A stretch of 64,000 nucleotides of DNA from Parerythrobacter lutipelagi (lineage in GTDB: Bacteria > Pseudomonadota > Alphaproteobacteria > Sphingomonadales > Sphingomonadaceae). Position numbers and translations under genes: made by a program. How positions within the stretch are numbered: position 1 is the first letter of the stretch; each line of letters starts with the position of its first letter. Shown here piece after piece: positions 18,103-25,728 of the stretch. Below the pieces are notes generated by a model. The model ran no database searches. It saw only the letters and a list, made by a program, of their open reading frames with translations, and was not told where the DNA came from. The DNA is taken from the NCBI RefSeq assembly GCF_005434975.1, contig NZ_SKCJ01000001.1:1188001-1252000 (forward strand), given 5' to 3'.

Positions 18103-18525
18103 TTACCCTGCCCGATGATAGGGATGCCCGGCAAGGATCGAAGTTGCGCGATAGAGCTGTTCCAGCAACATCGCCCGCGCCAGCATGTGCGGCCATGTCG
18201 CCGAACCGAATGCGAGCAGCAGGTCGGCCTCTGCACGATCCTCAGGCGAATGGCCGTCCGCAGCGCCAAGGATAAAGCGCGTTTCGCGCACCCCGTCGTC
18301 CCGCCAGCGCGAGAGCGTTTCAGCAAGACGCGCGGAGGAAAGATCCTTCCCGCGTTCGTCGAGCAGTATCGTTCGAACGGGTGTTTGGGGTTGGCCGGCT
18401 CTGCCGCCAACTTCGGGCAATTCCGTGAGTTTGAACGGCCAGGTCAGACGTTTCCTGTAGCGCGCGACCAAATCTGCCTCAGGCGAACGACCGATTTTCC
18501 CGCGTGCGATCACATGGAGCAACAT
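18103..18525 (-). CDS. rlmH: 23S rRNA (pseudouridine1915-N3)-methyltransferase
   Basis: 140 residues of the SPOUT family. LLDERGKDLSSARLAETL, FILGAADGHSPE and ATWPHMLARAMLLEQLYRA are the diagnostic RlmH regions, the last two forming the knot that binds S-adenosylmethionine. It methylates pseudouridine 1915 in helix 69 of the 70S ribosome. It follows rsfS with a 61-base gap, the standard rsfS-rlmH order. The start is an ATG. Confidence 0.94.
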   Translation of the reverse strand: MLLHVIARGKIGRSPEADLVARYRKRLTWPFKLTELPEVGGRAGQPQTPVRTILLDERGKDLSSARLAETLSRWRDDGVRETRFILGAADGHSPEDRAEADLLLAFGSATWPHMLARAMLLEQLYRATSILAGHPYHRAG

Positions 18526-18586
18526 CAGCCGGGCCTAGCGCGCATTACAGCTTGGGAGAATGCACGCCAGTTCCGCCCCGGAGGCT

Positions 18587-19018
18587 TCAAGCGCTGCCGG
18601 CAGCAACCGGCGGTGCATCACCAAAAGCCCACATACGCTCGAGATTGTAGAAACTGCGCACTTCAGGCCTGAACAGGTGCACGACAACATCGCCCGCATC
18701 GATCAGCACCCAGTCGGCAGTCGGCAAGCCTTCGAGCCGGGCCGGGCCAAAGCCCTCGTGCTTGACCTTTTCCGCCAGTTTTTGCGCAATAGATGCCACC
18801 TGCCGCGTCGATCGGCCTGATGCGATCACCATGTAATCAGCAATGCTCGATTTGCCTGCGAGCGGGATAGTAATCACGTCTTGCGCCTGATCGTCGTCAA
18901 GCTGTTCGAGGACGAGCGCCAGCAGCGAGCCGGGTTCGGCTTCGACTACGGGGGCGTCAGTGCTTCCGGTCATGCCTTCGGCAATGTTGGCAGCAGTTGG
19001 GGTAGGCGCCTGGTTCAT
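18587..19018 (-). CDS. rsfS: ribosome silencing factor RsfS
   Basis: 143 residues from the ATG at 19018; an in-frame TTG at 19060 would add 14 residues but looks non-conserved. The core AKDVITIPLAGKSSIADYMVIASG-like region (here DVITIPLAGKSSIADYMVI) and the FGPARLEGLPTADWVLIDAGDVVVHLF stretch identify the family. It binds ribosomal protein L14 and blocks subunit joining when nutrients are short. An acidic, Pro/Ala-rich N-terminal extension of about 35 residues is longer than in E. coli. Sits between nadD and rlmH as in most bacteria. Confidence 0.92.
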   Translation of the reverse strand: MNQAPTPTAANIAEGMTGSTDAPVVEAEPGSLLALVLEQLDDDQAQDVITIPLAGKSSIADYMVIASGRSTRQVASIAQKLAEKVKHEGFGPARLEGLPTADWVLIDAGDVVVHLFRPEVRSFYNLERMWAFGDAPPVAAGSA

Positions 19019-19078
19019 AGGCGGGATCAGTGCTCCTGTCAGTGTGGCTGGAAAAGCCAAAACGGTTCGCCCGGCAAT

Positions 19079-19726
19079 TCAAACCGGGCCGACCTGATCG
19101 GCTTCGACAAGGTGATGGGTCACCTGATCGCGCGGTGGCTGGTTTGGCATGCGCGACGCCCAATCCGGGTCGGACCGACGGATAACCGTCGCCGAACGCG
19201 GGTCGGGATCGAAACGCAAGGTCACCAGTGTCGGCGCGCTCCATCTGCCCCGGTTTGCAAATCTGGCGGCAGGAACACGATATTTCCCGAGCCAGGCCAT
19301 TGCGGGGCCGGCAATAGCAGCGCGATCATAGCCCGGTCTGGCAATCACCGCAATCGGCATCGCACGCGCTATGTCTCGCCAGCGTTTCCATTGATGGAAT
19401 TGCGCGAGATTGTCAGACCCCATCAGCCAGACGAATTCATGTTTGGGATACTTCCGGCGAAGCGCTGACAGGGTATTCACAGTGTATCGCGTGCCCAGCT
19501 CTCTTTCGATAGCGGTCACGCGAATCGGCGCGCGCCGGGCCTGCTCTCTCGCAGAGTGCACGCGCGCAATCAGCGGCGCCATGCCCGCGCGCGGCTTGAG
19601 CGGGTTCCCCGGAGAGACCATCCACCACACTTCGTCGAGCCCGAGGGCCTGTATTGCAAACAGACTGATTCGCCGATGCCCGCCATGCGCCGGATTGAAG
19701 CTCCCACCTAGCAGGCCGATGCGCAT
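19079..19726 (-). CDS. nadD: nicotinate-nucleotide adenylyltransferase
   Basis: 215 residues. GLLGGSFNPAHGGHRRIS gives the GSFxPxHxGH nucleotidyl-transfer motif, and DPRSATVIR near the C-terminus stands in for the usual SSTxIR motif. VWWMVSPGNPLKP and FVWLMGSDNLAQFHQWKRW are family signatures. It makes deamido-NAD from nicotinate mononucleotide and ATP. The gene heads the minus-strand group nadD-rsfS-rlmH-envC-ctpA; the promoter should lie in the 270-bp divergent gap upstream. Confidence 0.93.
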   Translation of the reverse strand: MRIGLLGGSFNPAHGGHRRISLFAIQALGLDEVWWMVSPGNPLKPRAGMAPLIARVHSAREQARRAPIRVTAIERELGTRYTVNTLSALRRKYPKHEFVWLMGSDNLAQFHQWKRWRDIARAMPIAVIARPGYDRAAIAGPAMAWLGKYRVPAARFANRGRWSAPTLVTLRFDPDPRSATVIRRSDPDWASRMPNQPPRDQVTHHLVEADQVGPV

Positions 19727-19868
19727 CAGCTGGCAGCCTTCTGATTGAAACGTATGATGAATTGCAGATGGAGCGACATATCCGCGGCGAGCCTACCAGC
19801 AATGGAAAAAAATGTAAGCGTCGCCGGAACCTATCGAACGGTCAGGACATTGAGAGGTTGCGGGCAAA

Positions 19869-19990
19869 GAAGCGAAAAACGCTTCGTCCCGCGAGTCCAT
19901 CGACTCGCCCGTTCGCGCACCCTCCAGATTCGACGGGCTGGTTTTTGCGTGCTAGCCGCCCGCCACAAATAAAAAAACGAGACTGGCGGG
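19869..19990 (+). other. structured intergenic segment between nadD and the M23 peptidase gene (candidate leader or small RNA)
   Basis: Within the 270-bp divergent gap three inverted repeats follow each other: GAAGCG/CGCTTC around an A5 loop (19869-19885), GCGAGTC/GACTCGC around CATC (19891-19908), and CCCGCCA/TGGCGGG (19959-19990), the last ending six bases before the TTG start of the M23 gene. A T5 run lies at 19942. The last pair could hide the ribosome-binding region. No gene-like open frame is seen. Whether it is an RNA is untested. Confidence 0.3.
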
Positions 19991-19996
19991 GTCGCA

Positions 19997-21160
19997 TTGA
20001 ACACTACTCGGACAGCTGGCGGATGGAGCAACCGCCTGGCGAACTGGTTTCCTGATCGCGAATTCTTCATGCGATCGCAGGGTCAGGTTCGCTTCATCAA
20101 AATCTCTTCGAAACTCCAGATTGTCGCTGCATCGATAGCAACGGCAGCCTTGCTTGCATGGGCCATATCCATGGCAGTGATGGCTTGGTCGCAGTACAGC
20201 GCCGAGGCTGAACGCGCGTCGCTGCTTCAGCGTGAAGCGAAAGTCGCCAGCGCCGAAGAGCGGTTCGACGACTACTCGAACGAGATTGGCAGTGTCGCTG
20301 CCGATTTGCAGAAGCGTCAGGAATTCATCGAGGCCATGGTCGAAAGCCTGCCCGATGACGTGCGCGAAGACGAGACCGTGTCGGATTCGTCGACTGAAGC
20401 ACAGGAAACGGTCGACAAGGTCAGTGCGCTGATCCCCGAAGCGGCAGCACTGGCGCAGATCGAAGCGCAGCAACTGGTGTTTGTCGAGCGACTGACACGC
20501 TTTGCCGACCGGCGTTCGGCCCGCGCTGCCGAGGCGATTCGCGAACTCGGGCTGGATCCCAACACCATGTTGCGTTCGGCCGATCGCGAGGCGATGGGTG
20601 GCCCGCTGCAACTGCTCGCATCCTCTGCCAATGGCGATCTTGATCCACGCTTTGAACGGCTCGGGCTGAGCCTTGCACGTATGGCCGCGCTCGAGCGTTC
20701 GCTCGACGGCATTCCACAGGTTATCCCGGCTGCGAGCCAGGCGTCGATTTCTTCGGGCTTCGGCTACCGCCGCGACCCCTTTACTCGCGGCGCCGCGATG
20801 CACTCGGGTCTCGATTTCAAAGGCCCGACCGGCGCGCCGATCTATGCCGCAGCGCATGGCAAAGTTTCCTTCGCCGGACGCAAATCGGGCTACGGCAATG
20901 TTGTGGAAATCAGTCACGGTAACGGGATGATGACCCGTTATGCGCATATGTCGCGTTTCAGCGCCAAAGTGGGGCAGGATGTCGCAGCAGGTGACGTCAT
21001 TGGCGCTATCGGCAGCACCGGTCGCTCGACCGGGCCGCACCTCCACTTCGAAGTGCGGATCAACAATCGCGCGGTCAATCCGCGCCCCTTCCTGGAGAAA
21101 GCCCCCAATGTTCTCAAAGAAGCCCGAACCGCAGGGCCGCGCAAGCAGGCCGGCAGCTAA
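19997..21160 (+). CDS. M23 family metallopeptidase with N-terminal membrane anchor
   Basis: 387 residues. A short basic N-terminus (WFPDREFFMRSQGQVRFIKIS) is followed by one membrane helix (about 36-57), a coiled coil (about 60-140) and a C-terminal LytM/M23 domain (about 250-375). MHSGLDF and HLHFE carry the zinc-binding His and Asp residues, so it should be an active peptidoglycan endopeptidase. TTG at 19997 is used because the conserved-looking NWFPDREFF segment precedes the internal ATG at 20069. The gene overlaps the bactofilin gene by 53 bases, a pairing known from cell-shape systems such as LmdC/bactofilin. Confidence 0.85.
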   Translation: MNTTRTAGGWSNRLANWFPDREFFMRSQGQVRFIKISSKLQIVAASIATAALLAWAISMAVMAWSQYSAEAERASLLQREAKVASAEERFDDYSNEIGSVAADLQKRQEFIEAMVESLPDDVREDETVSDSSTEAQETVDKVSALIPEAAALAQIEAQQLVFVERLTRFADRRSARAAEAIRELGLDPNTMLRSADREAMGGPLQLLASSANGDLDPRFERLGLSLARMAALERSLDGIPQVIPAASQASISSGFGYRRDPFTRGAAMHSGLDFKGPTGAPIYAAAHGKVSFAGRKSGYGNVVEISHGNGMMTRYAHMSRFSAKVGQDVAAGDVIGAIGSTGRSTGPHLHFEVRINNRAVNPRPFLEKAPNVLKEARTAGPRKQAGS

Positions 21161-21578
21161 GCCGATGGGAAGCAACAACGGTACTTTCTCTGTAATCGGT
21201 ACAGATGTGACCATTACTGGCGATGTCGCTGCAACCACAGAGCTGCATGTCGATGGCAAGATCATCGGCGACATCGAATGTGCGTCACTTGTCCAGGGTG
21301 AGGCGAGCACGATCGAAGGCGCCGTCAAGGCTGAGAGCGCCCGGCTGGCCGGGACAGTCAAAGGCTCGATTGCGGCGCGCGAACTCGTCGTACTCAAATC
21401 CGCGCGGATCGAAGGCGATGTCCACTATGATTCGATAACCATCGAACAGGGCGCTGAAGTCGACGGCCGGTTCAGCCATCGCGTCCCTGGTCGCAGTGAA
21501 GCGGCCCGGTCGCCGGTTACATCCGATCCGAAAGACAAGGACGGCGAGCAGGAACCCAAGTTGACGCTTGCCGGTTGA
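21108..21578 (+). CDS. bactofilin
   Basis: 156 residues from the ATG at 21108, which has GGAG ten bases upstream inside the M23 gene. The bactofilin core (about residues 25-115) shows the repeating beta-helix pattern: SVIGTDVTITGDVAATTELHV, VDGKIIGDI, GTVKGSIAARELVVLKS. The flanks are polar and disordered (KKPEPQGRASRP; DPKDKDGEQEP). Bactofilins polymerise without nucleotide and position envelope enzymes. Overlap with the upstream M23 gene implies that peptidase and scaffold are made together. Confidence 0.9.
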   Translation: MFSKKPEPQGRASRPAAKPMGSNNGTFSVIGTDVTITGDVAATTELHVDGKIIGDIECASLVQGEASTIEGAVKAESARLAGTVKGSIAARELVVLKSARIEGDVHYDSITIEQGAEVDGRFSHRVPGRSEAARSPVTSDPKDKDGEQEPKLTLAG

Positions 21579-21606
21579 CTGACACCGAACAACAAAACTG
21601 TATGAG

Positions 21607-21637
21607 AAAAAGGCGCCGCGGATGCAGCGCCTTTTTT
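21607..21637. terminator. bidirectional intrinsic terminator
   Basis: AAAAAGGCGC and GCGCCTTTTT pair perfectly over ten bases around a 10-base loop, with T-runs on both strands. It lies 28 bases after the bactofilin stop and 14 bases from the stop of the convergent acyl-CoA ligase gene, so it can serve both. Confidence 0.85.
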
Positions 21638-21650
21638 GTTTGCCCAAGGG

Positions 21651-23312
21651 TCAGGTCAGCACTTCGGCCCGCAGCGCCTTGCGATCGAGCTTGCCGATAA
21701 TCGTTTTTGGCAGCTCTTCGCGCACCACGACGTCGGACACGCGCTCATGCTTGCCGAGCCGCGCATTGGCCCATTCAGCCAAGCCGGAAGATTCGGCCGG
21801 TTCATTGAGCGTCACATAGGCACGCGGCGTCTCGCCCAGGTAATCGTCCGGAACGCCGATCACCAATGCCTCCTTGATCGCTGGGTGCTCGACCAACACC
21901 GCTTCGACCTGGCTGGGAAACACTTTGAAACCCCCGACAGCGATCATGTCCTTGATCCGGTCGACGATGGTCAGGAACCCGTCTTCATCGAGCTGCGCGA
22001 CATCCCCGGTGCGAAGCCATTGTTTGCCATCACGCTGCACGAACACCTCCGCCGAGGCCTCCGGCATATTCCAGTACCCGCGCATGATCTGCGGGCCGTG
22101 TATTGCCAGCTCTCCAGGTTCACCTTCCGGCGCAAGTTTCTCCGGGTTTTCCTTGTCGAGCAGAATGATTTCCGTTCTGGCCACAAGCTGGCCAATCGAA
22201 CCGGGCTTACGCACCCCTTGATACGGATTGGCGGAAACTACGCCTGAACTTTCAGTCAGGCCGTAGCCTTCGACCAGCCGCACGCCGGTCAGCTCTTCCC
22301 ATTTTTCGCGCAATGGCGCGGCAAGCGGTGCACCGCCGGAAATGCACACTTTGAGCGAAGAGAGATCCGTCTGCCGGAGCAAGGGGTGATCGACCATCGC
22401 CTGAAACATCGTCGGCACGCCGGGAAAACCGGTCGGTCCGGTGCGCGCAATGGTCTTGAGCACGTCCTCGGTATCGAAGCGCGGGACCATCGCAATGGCT
22501 GCACCGGTCACCACAGCATGATTGAGGACGGCAGTGTTGGCGAAGACGTGGAACATGGGCAGCGCGCCCATGATCACATCATTCTCCGGGCTCTCGAACG
22601 AGTTGATTGCCGCGACCTGCTGCGCGTTGACCGACAGGTTTGCGTGCGTCAGCATTGCTCCCTTGGGCCGCCCGGTGGTGCCGCCGGTATACTGAAGCAG
22701 CGCAACATCCTGCGTATCGATAGCAGGGAGATCGCCGTCGGTGTCGCCTGCCAGCCAGTCATCCCATATGGCCACGTCACCGCGCTGGGGGATCGCTGCA
22801 ATCTGGCTGCGCTTGAACAAGCGAAAGGCAAAGCTCTTGAGTGTGGGCAACTGGTCCGACAAGCGGGTAACTGCCAACTGCTCGAGCGAGGACGCATCGA
22901 GGACTTCCAGCGCAGTGGGCAACAACGCTGGCGCATCGAGTGTAACGAGCAGCCGCGTTCCCGAATCAGCGACCTGATGCGCCAATTCGTCGACCGAATA
23001 GAGCGGCGAGAAGTTCACCACCGTCGCCCCGGCCATCATGGCCCCGTAATACGCAGAAACATAGGCTGGTACGTTGGGCAGGAACAATCCCACACGATCG
23101 CCCTTGCCGATGCCGCGCGCTACCAACCCGTTCGCGAAGCGCAGAGCTTCCGTGTGCAGATCGTCGTAGGAAAAGCTTCGCCCCATGAAAAAGGCCAGCG
23201 GTTTCGCCCCTCGCCGTGCGACCGCTTTCGCGAACATCTGTGGCAGGGTTTCAGGCTCGAACTTCGTGTCCCACGCTGTCGGGTGGTGGTAGGGCAATTT
23301 ACTGACATCCAT
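21651..23312 (-). CDS. fadD: long-chain fatty acid-CoA ligase
   Basis: 553 residues of the ANL superfamily. YTGGTTGRPKGAMLTH is the phosphate-binding P-loop, EGYGLTESS the A5 motif, LRTGDVAQLDEDGFL and VDRIKDMIAVGGFKVFP the hinge region, and GKLDRKALR the C-terminal catalytic Lys. It activates fatty acids with ATP and CoA, usually for beta-oxidation. I start at the ATG at 23312; the TTG at 23348 lies directly against the terminator of the upstream gene and is unlikely. Name fadD is by family, not by proven chain length. Confidence 0.88.
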   Translation of the reverse strand: MDVSKLPYHHPTAWDTKFEPETLPQMFAKAVARRGAKPLAFFMGRSFSYDDLHTEALRFANGLVARGIGKGDRVGLFLPNVPAYVSAYYGAMMAGATVVNFSPLYSVDELAHQVADSGTRLLVTLDAPALLPTALEVLDASSLEQLAVTRLSDQLPTLKSFAFRLFKRSQIAAIPQRGDVAIWDDWLAGDTDGDLPAIDTQDVALLQYTGGTTGRPKGAMLTHANLSVNAQQVAAINSFESPENDVIMGALPMFHVFANTAVLNHAVVTGAAIAMVPRFDTEDVLKTIARTGPTGFPGVPTMFQAMVDHPLLRQTDLSSLKVCISGGAPLAAPLREKWEELTGVRLVEGYGLTESSGVVSANPYQGVRKPGSIGQLVARTEIILLDKENPEKLAPEGEPGELAIHGPQIMRGYWNMPEASAEVFVQRDGKQWLRTGDVAQLDEDGFLTIVDRIKDMIAVGGFKVFPSQVEAVLVEHPAIKEALVIGVPDDYLGETPRAYVTLNEPAESSGLAEWANARLGKHERVSDVVVREELPKTIIGKLDRKALRAEVLT

Positions 23313-23351
23313 GTCAGCATGGATGGAGGCCGCGCTGTAATTGCGCAAGGA

Positions 23352-23387
23352 AAAAGGCGCCGGGACTCGAGGTCCGCAGCGCCTTTT
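23352..23387. terminator. intrinsic terminator after the DUF1013 gene
   Basis: AAAAGGCGC (23352-23360) pairs with GCGCCTTTT (23379-23387); an inner GGAC/GTCC stem extends it. The T-run on the minus strand fits termination of the gene ending at 23425. Its outer stem is the same sequence as the terminator at 21607. Confidence 0.8.
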
Positions 23388-23424
23388 CGCCTTATTCGGT
23401 AATGATTTGCGTCGTTATTTTGCC

Positions 23425-24135
23425 TCAGGCTTCGCCTTCGCTGGCTTCCTCGGCCCGCTTGGCTTCGAGCCACGCAGCAGCTTCGGCTTCCTGCACCGCT
23501 TCCGCTGCCGCCTTTACATTGGCATCGCGCTCAGCGCGCAATTCCTCGATCAGGCGATCCTTGTCGCTGGCTTGATCGGAGGCAACTGCGTCTGCGTCTT
23601 CAGTGAGACCCGCCTTCTTGGCAGCCTTTGCGACGACTGCGTCAAGCTCGCGCTGCGAACAAAGGCCCAGTGTGACCGGGTCTTTTGCTTGAATATTCTG
23701 AATGTTCCAGTGGCTGCGTTCACGGATTGCGTTGATCGTGTTGCGGGTCGTGCCGATGAGCTTTGAAATCTGCGCGTCTGAGACTTCCGGATGGTTGCGC
23801 AGGACCCAGGCAATTCCGTCCGGCTTGTCCTGCCGCTTGGATACCGGCGTATAGCGCGGGCCCTTGGTGCGGGTAACTTCGACCGGGGCCTTCTGCATTT
23901 GCAGATCGTAACTCGGATCCGCCTCGCCCTTTTCGATTTCCGCCTGCGTCAGCTCGCCCGAATGCAGCGGGTCACGTCCGGTGTATTTGCTGCTGGCGAG
24001 ATCATCGGCCATGGCCTGAACTTCGAGGATGTGCAGGCCGCAGAATTCTGCGATCTGTTCGAAGCTCAGCCCGGTGTTGTCGACCAGCCAGGTGGCGGTC
24101 GCATGCGGCATCAGCGGCTTGGGTTGGTCGGCCAT
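23425..24135 (-). CDS. DUF1013 family protein (TrcR-type cell-cycle transcriptional regulator)
   Basis: 236 residues from the ATG at 24135. PHATATWLVDNTGLSFEQIAEFCGLHILEVQAMADD and PDGIAWVLRNHPEVSDAQISKLIGTTRNTINAIRERSHWN are two helix-turn-helix-like blocks diagnostic of DUF1013, a family nearly confined to alphaproteobacteria. The C-terminal 60 residues are a charged Ala/Glu-rich coiled coil. Databases name the family TrcR, a cell-cycle transcription regulator. The C-terminal block of this protein looks longer than the minimum. A strong terminator follows it. Confidence 0.85.
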   Translation of the reverse strand: MADQPKPLMPHATATWLVDNTGLSFEQIAEFCGLHILEVQAMADDLASSKYTGRDPLHSGELTQAEIEKGEADPSYDLQMQKAPVEVTRTKGPRYTPVSKRQDKPDGIAWVLRNHPEVSDAQISKLIGTTRNTINAIRERSHWNIQNIQAKDPVTLGLCSQRELDAVVAKAAKKAGLTEDADAVASDQASDKDRLIEELRAERDANVKAAAEAVQEAEAAAWLEAKRAEEASEGEA

Positions 24136-24259
24136 GATGGCGTGTCCTGTCGTTTGTGCAAAATATAAGGGCCGCCCCTTGCGGAGCGGCCGTGCAGTCC
24201 ATGATCTAGGCGATCTGCGCCCGATGGGCAAGCGTTTACGCCATCACGCGCAATCCGCC

Positions 24260-25270
24260 CTACCCGCCGCCGACCTCGAGAATGATCTTTCCGATATGCT
24301 CTCCCTTTTCCATCCGGGCGTGTGCGCCGGATGCATCGGCCAAGGGATAAGTCCGGTCCATCACGGGGCACACTTCGCCATCGAGGAATAACGGCCAGGC
24401 ATTTGCTTCGATTTCCGCGCAGAGCATCGCTTTGAATTCGTCACTTCGCGGGCGCAGCGTCGACCCGGTCAGCGTCAGACGGCGGCTCATAATCACCGCC
24501 ATGTTCAGCTGTGCCGTCATTCCGCCGAGCACAGCGATGGTCACATGCCGCCCGTCTTCAGCAAGACACTTGAGGTTGCGCGGGACGTAGTCGCCTGAAA
24601 CCATATCGAGCACAATTTCCACGCCATTCCCGTCAGTGATTGCCCCGATCTCTTCAACGAAGTCGGTCTCGCGGTAATTGATTGCGTGGTCCGCACCGAA
24701 TTTCTTCGCAGCCGTGCATTTTGCGTCGCTGCCGCAGGTCACGATCACATCCAGACCGAAAGCCTTGGCCAGCATGATCGCCATCGTTCCGATGCCGCTG
24801 GTGCCGCCATGCACGAGCAAGCGCTCGCCCTGACGCGCATAGCCGCGCTGAAAGACGTTGTGCCACACGGTGAAAAGCGTTTCGGGAATGGCCGCCGCTT
24901 CCGCCAGCGGGATGGCATCGCCAACCGGCAGGCATTGGCTGGCCGGTGTGCGGCAATATTGCGCATAACCGCCGCCTGGCGTCAGGGCGCACACGATCCG
25001 ATTGAGCCATTCGGGCTCGACTCCATCGCCGATCGACACCACCTTGCCGCTCACCTCGAGGCCGAGCAGCGGAGAAGCACCTGGCGGCGCAGGGTAATGT
25101 CCCTGCCGCTGGATCACATCGGGACGGTTGACGCCGGCATAGGCAACTTCGATCAACACTTCGCCTGCACGCGGTTGCGGTACGTCAACCTCGGTCAGCG
25201 CCAGCACCTCTGGCCCTCCCGGGCTGACGAAGTGGATCGCTTTCATTTTCTCGGGAATTTCTTGCGCCAT
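24260..25270 (-). CDS. NAD(P)H-quinone oxidoreductase, zinc-independent MDR family
   Basis: 336 residues. GVNRPDVIQRQGHYPAPPGASPLLGLEVSG is the N-terminal substrate region of the PIG3/QOR group, and LVHGGTSGIGTMAIMLAK the NADPH-binding loop. No structural-zinc cysteines are present. Members reduce quinones with NADPH. A second in-frame ATG at 25246 is possible. The gene stands alone between the DUF1013 gene and the divergent DUF1192 gene. Confidence 0.88.
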   Translation of the reverse strand: MAQEIPEKMKAIHFVSPGGPEVLALTEVDVPQPRAGEVLIEVAYAGVNRPDVIQRQGHYPAPPGASPLLGLEVSGKVVSIGDGVEPEWLNRIVCALTPGGGYAQYCRTPASQCLPVGDAIPLAEAAAIPETLFTVWHNVFQRGYARQGERLLVHGGTSGIGTMAIMLAKAFGLDVIVTCGSDAKCTAAKKFGADHAINYRETDFVEEIGAITDGNGVEIVLDMVSGDYVPRNLKCLAEDGRHVTIAVLGGMTAQLNMAVIMSRRLTLTGSTLRPRSDEFKAMLCAEIEANAWPLFLDGEVCPVMDRTYPLADASGAHARMEKGEHIGKIILEVGGG

Positions 25271-25384
25271 TGGCCCTCCGTGAGCGAAAGCTTGTTGCCT
25301 CCGTGCGACAGGGTGCGCACGATTGGCGGGGGATAGACACCGCAGCGATTGACAGCAAGCGGCACAAGCCGGAAGTTACCCGCA

Positions 25385-25588
25385 ATGGAACTCGATGATC
25401 TGCCGCGCCCCAAGGGCGACGCTGCGAGCAAGCTCGGACTTGAAGACCTTGCGCCCTATTCGCTGAACGAGCTCGACGAGCGGATCGCGCTGCTCAGGGC
25501 CGAGATCGGCCGCGTCGAGGCGCACCGCGACAAAGCCTCCGCCCATCGCTCTGCAGCCGACGCGCTGTTCGGCAAGCCCTCTGCATGA
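25385..25588 (+). CDS. DUF1192 family small protein
   Basis: 67 residues. ELDDLPRPKG and LNELDERIALLRAEIGRVE are the conserved blocks of DUF1192, a small alphaproteobacterial family of unknown function; the second block is an amphipathic helix. The ATG at 25385 is preferred over an upstream ATG that adds an unconserved tail. A hairpin follows its stop at 25594. Confidence 0.85.
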   Translation: MELDDLPRPKGDAASKLGLEDLAPYSLNELDERIALLRAEIGRVEAHRDKASAHRSAADALFGKPSA

Positions 25589-25593
25589 TGTGC

Positions 25594-25617
25594 CGGGGTC
25601 GAAATCGCCGGACCCCG
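25594..25617 (+). terminator. stem-loop after the DUF1192 gene
   Basis: CGGGGTC and GACCCCG form a perfect 7-bp stem with a 10-base loop, six bases after the stop. There is no clear T-run, so termination may be partial. Confidence 0.4.
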
Positions 25618-25679
25618 ACCTATATGGAACACATGCCAATCGATGCGGCCTGTTTAGATCGCGTTAACCATGTTTCCCC

Positions 25680-25701
25680 ATATTCCTTATTGAGGGAATA
25701 T
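25680..25701. promoter_or_regulatory. palindrome upstream of clpA
   Basis: ATATTCC, 8-base spacer, GGAATAT: a perfect 7-bp inverted repeat ending 27 bases before the clpA start, in an AT-richer stretch. It is well placed for an operator or a leader hairpin. No matching family site is known to me. Confidence 0.4.
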
Positions 25702-25728
25702 CCGTCCCCATCGACGAAAGACCGCTGA

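Noticed and set aside
25676-25683. CCCCATAT resembling a heat-shock sigma-32 -10 element before clpA
   Set aside because: No matching -35 element at the right distance; CCTG is 23 bases upstream.
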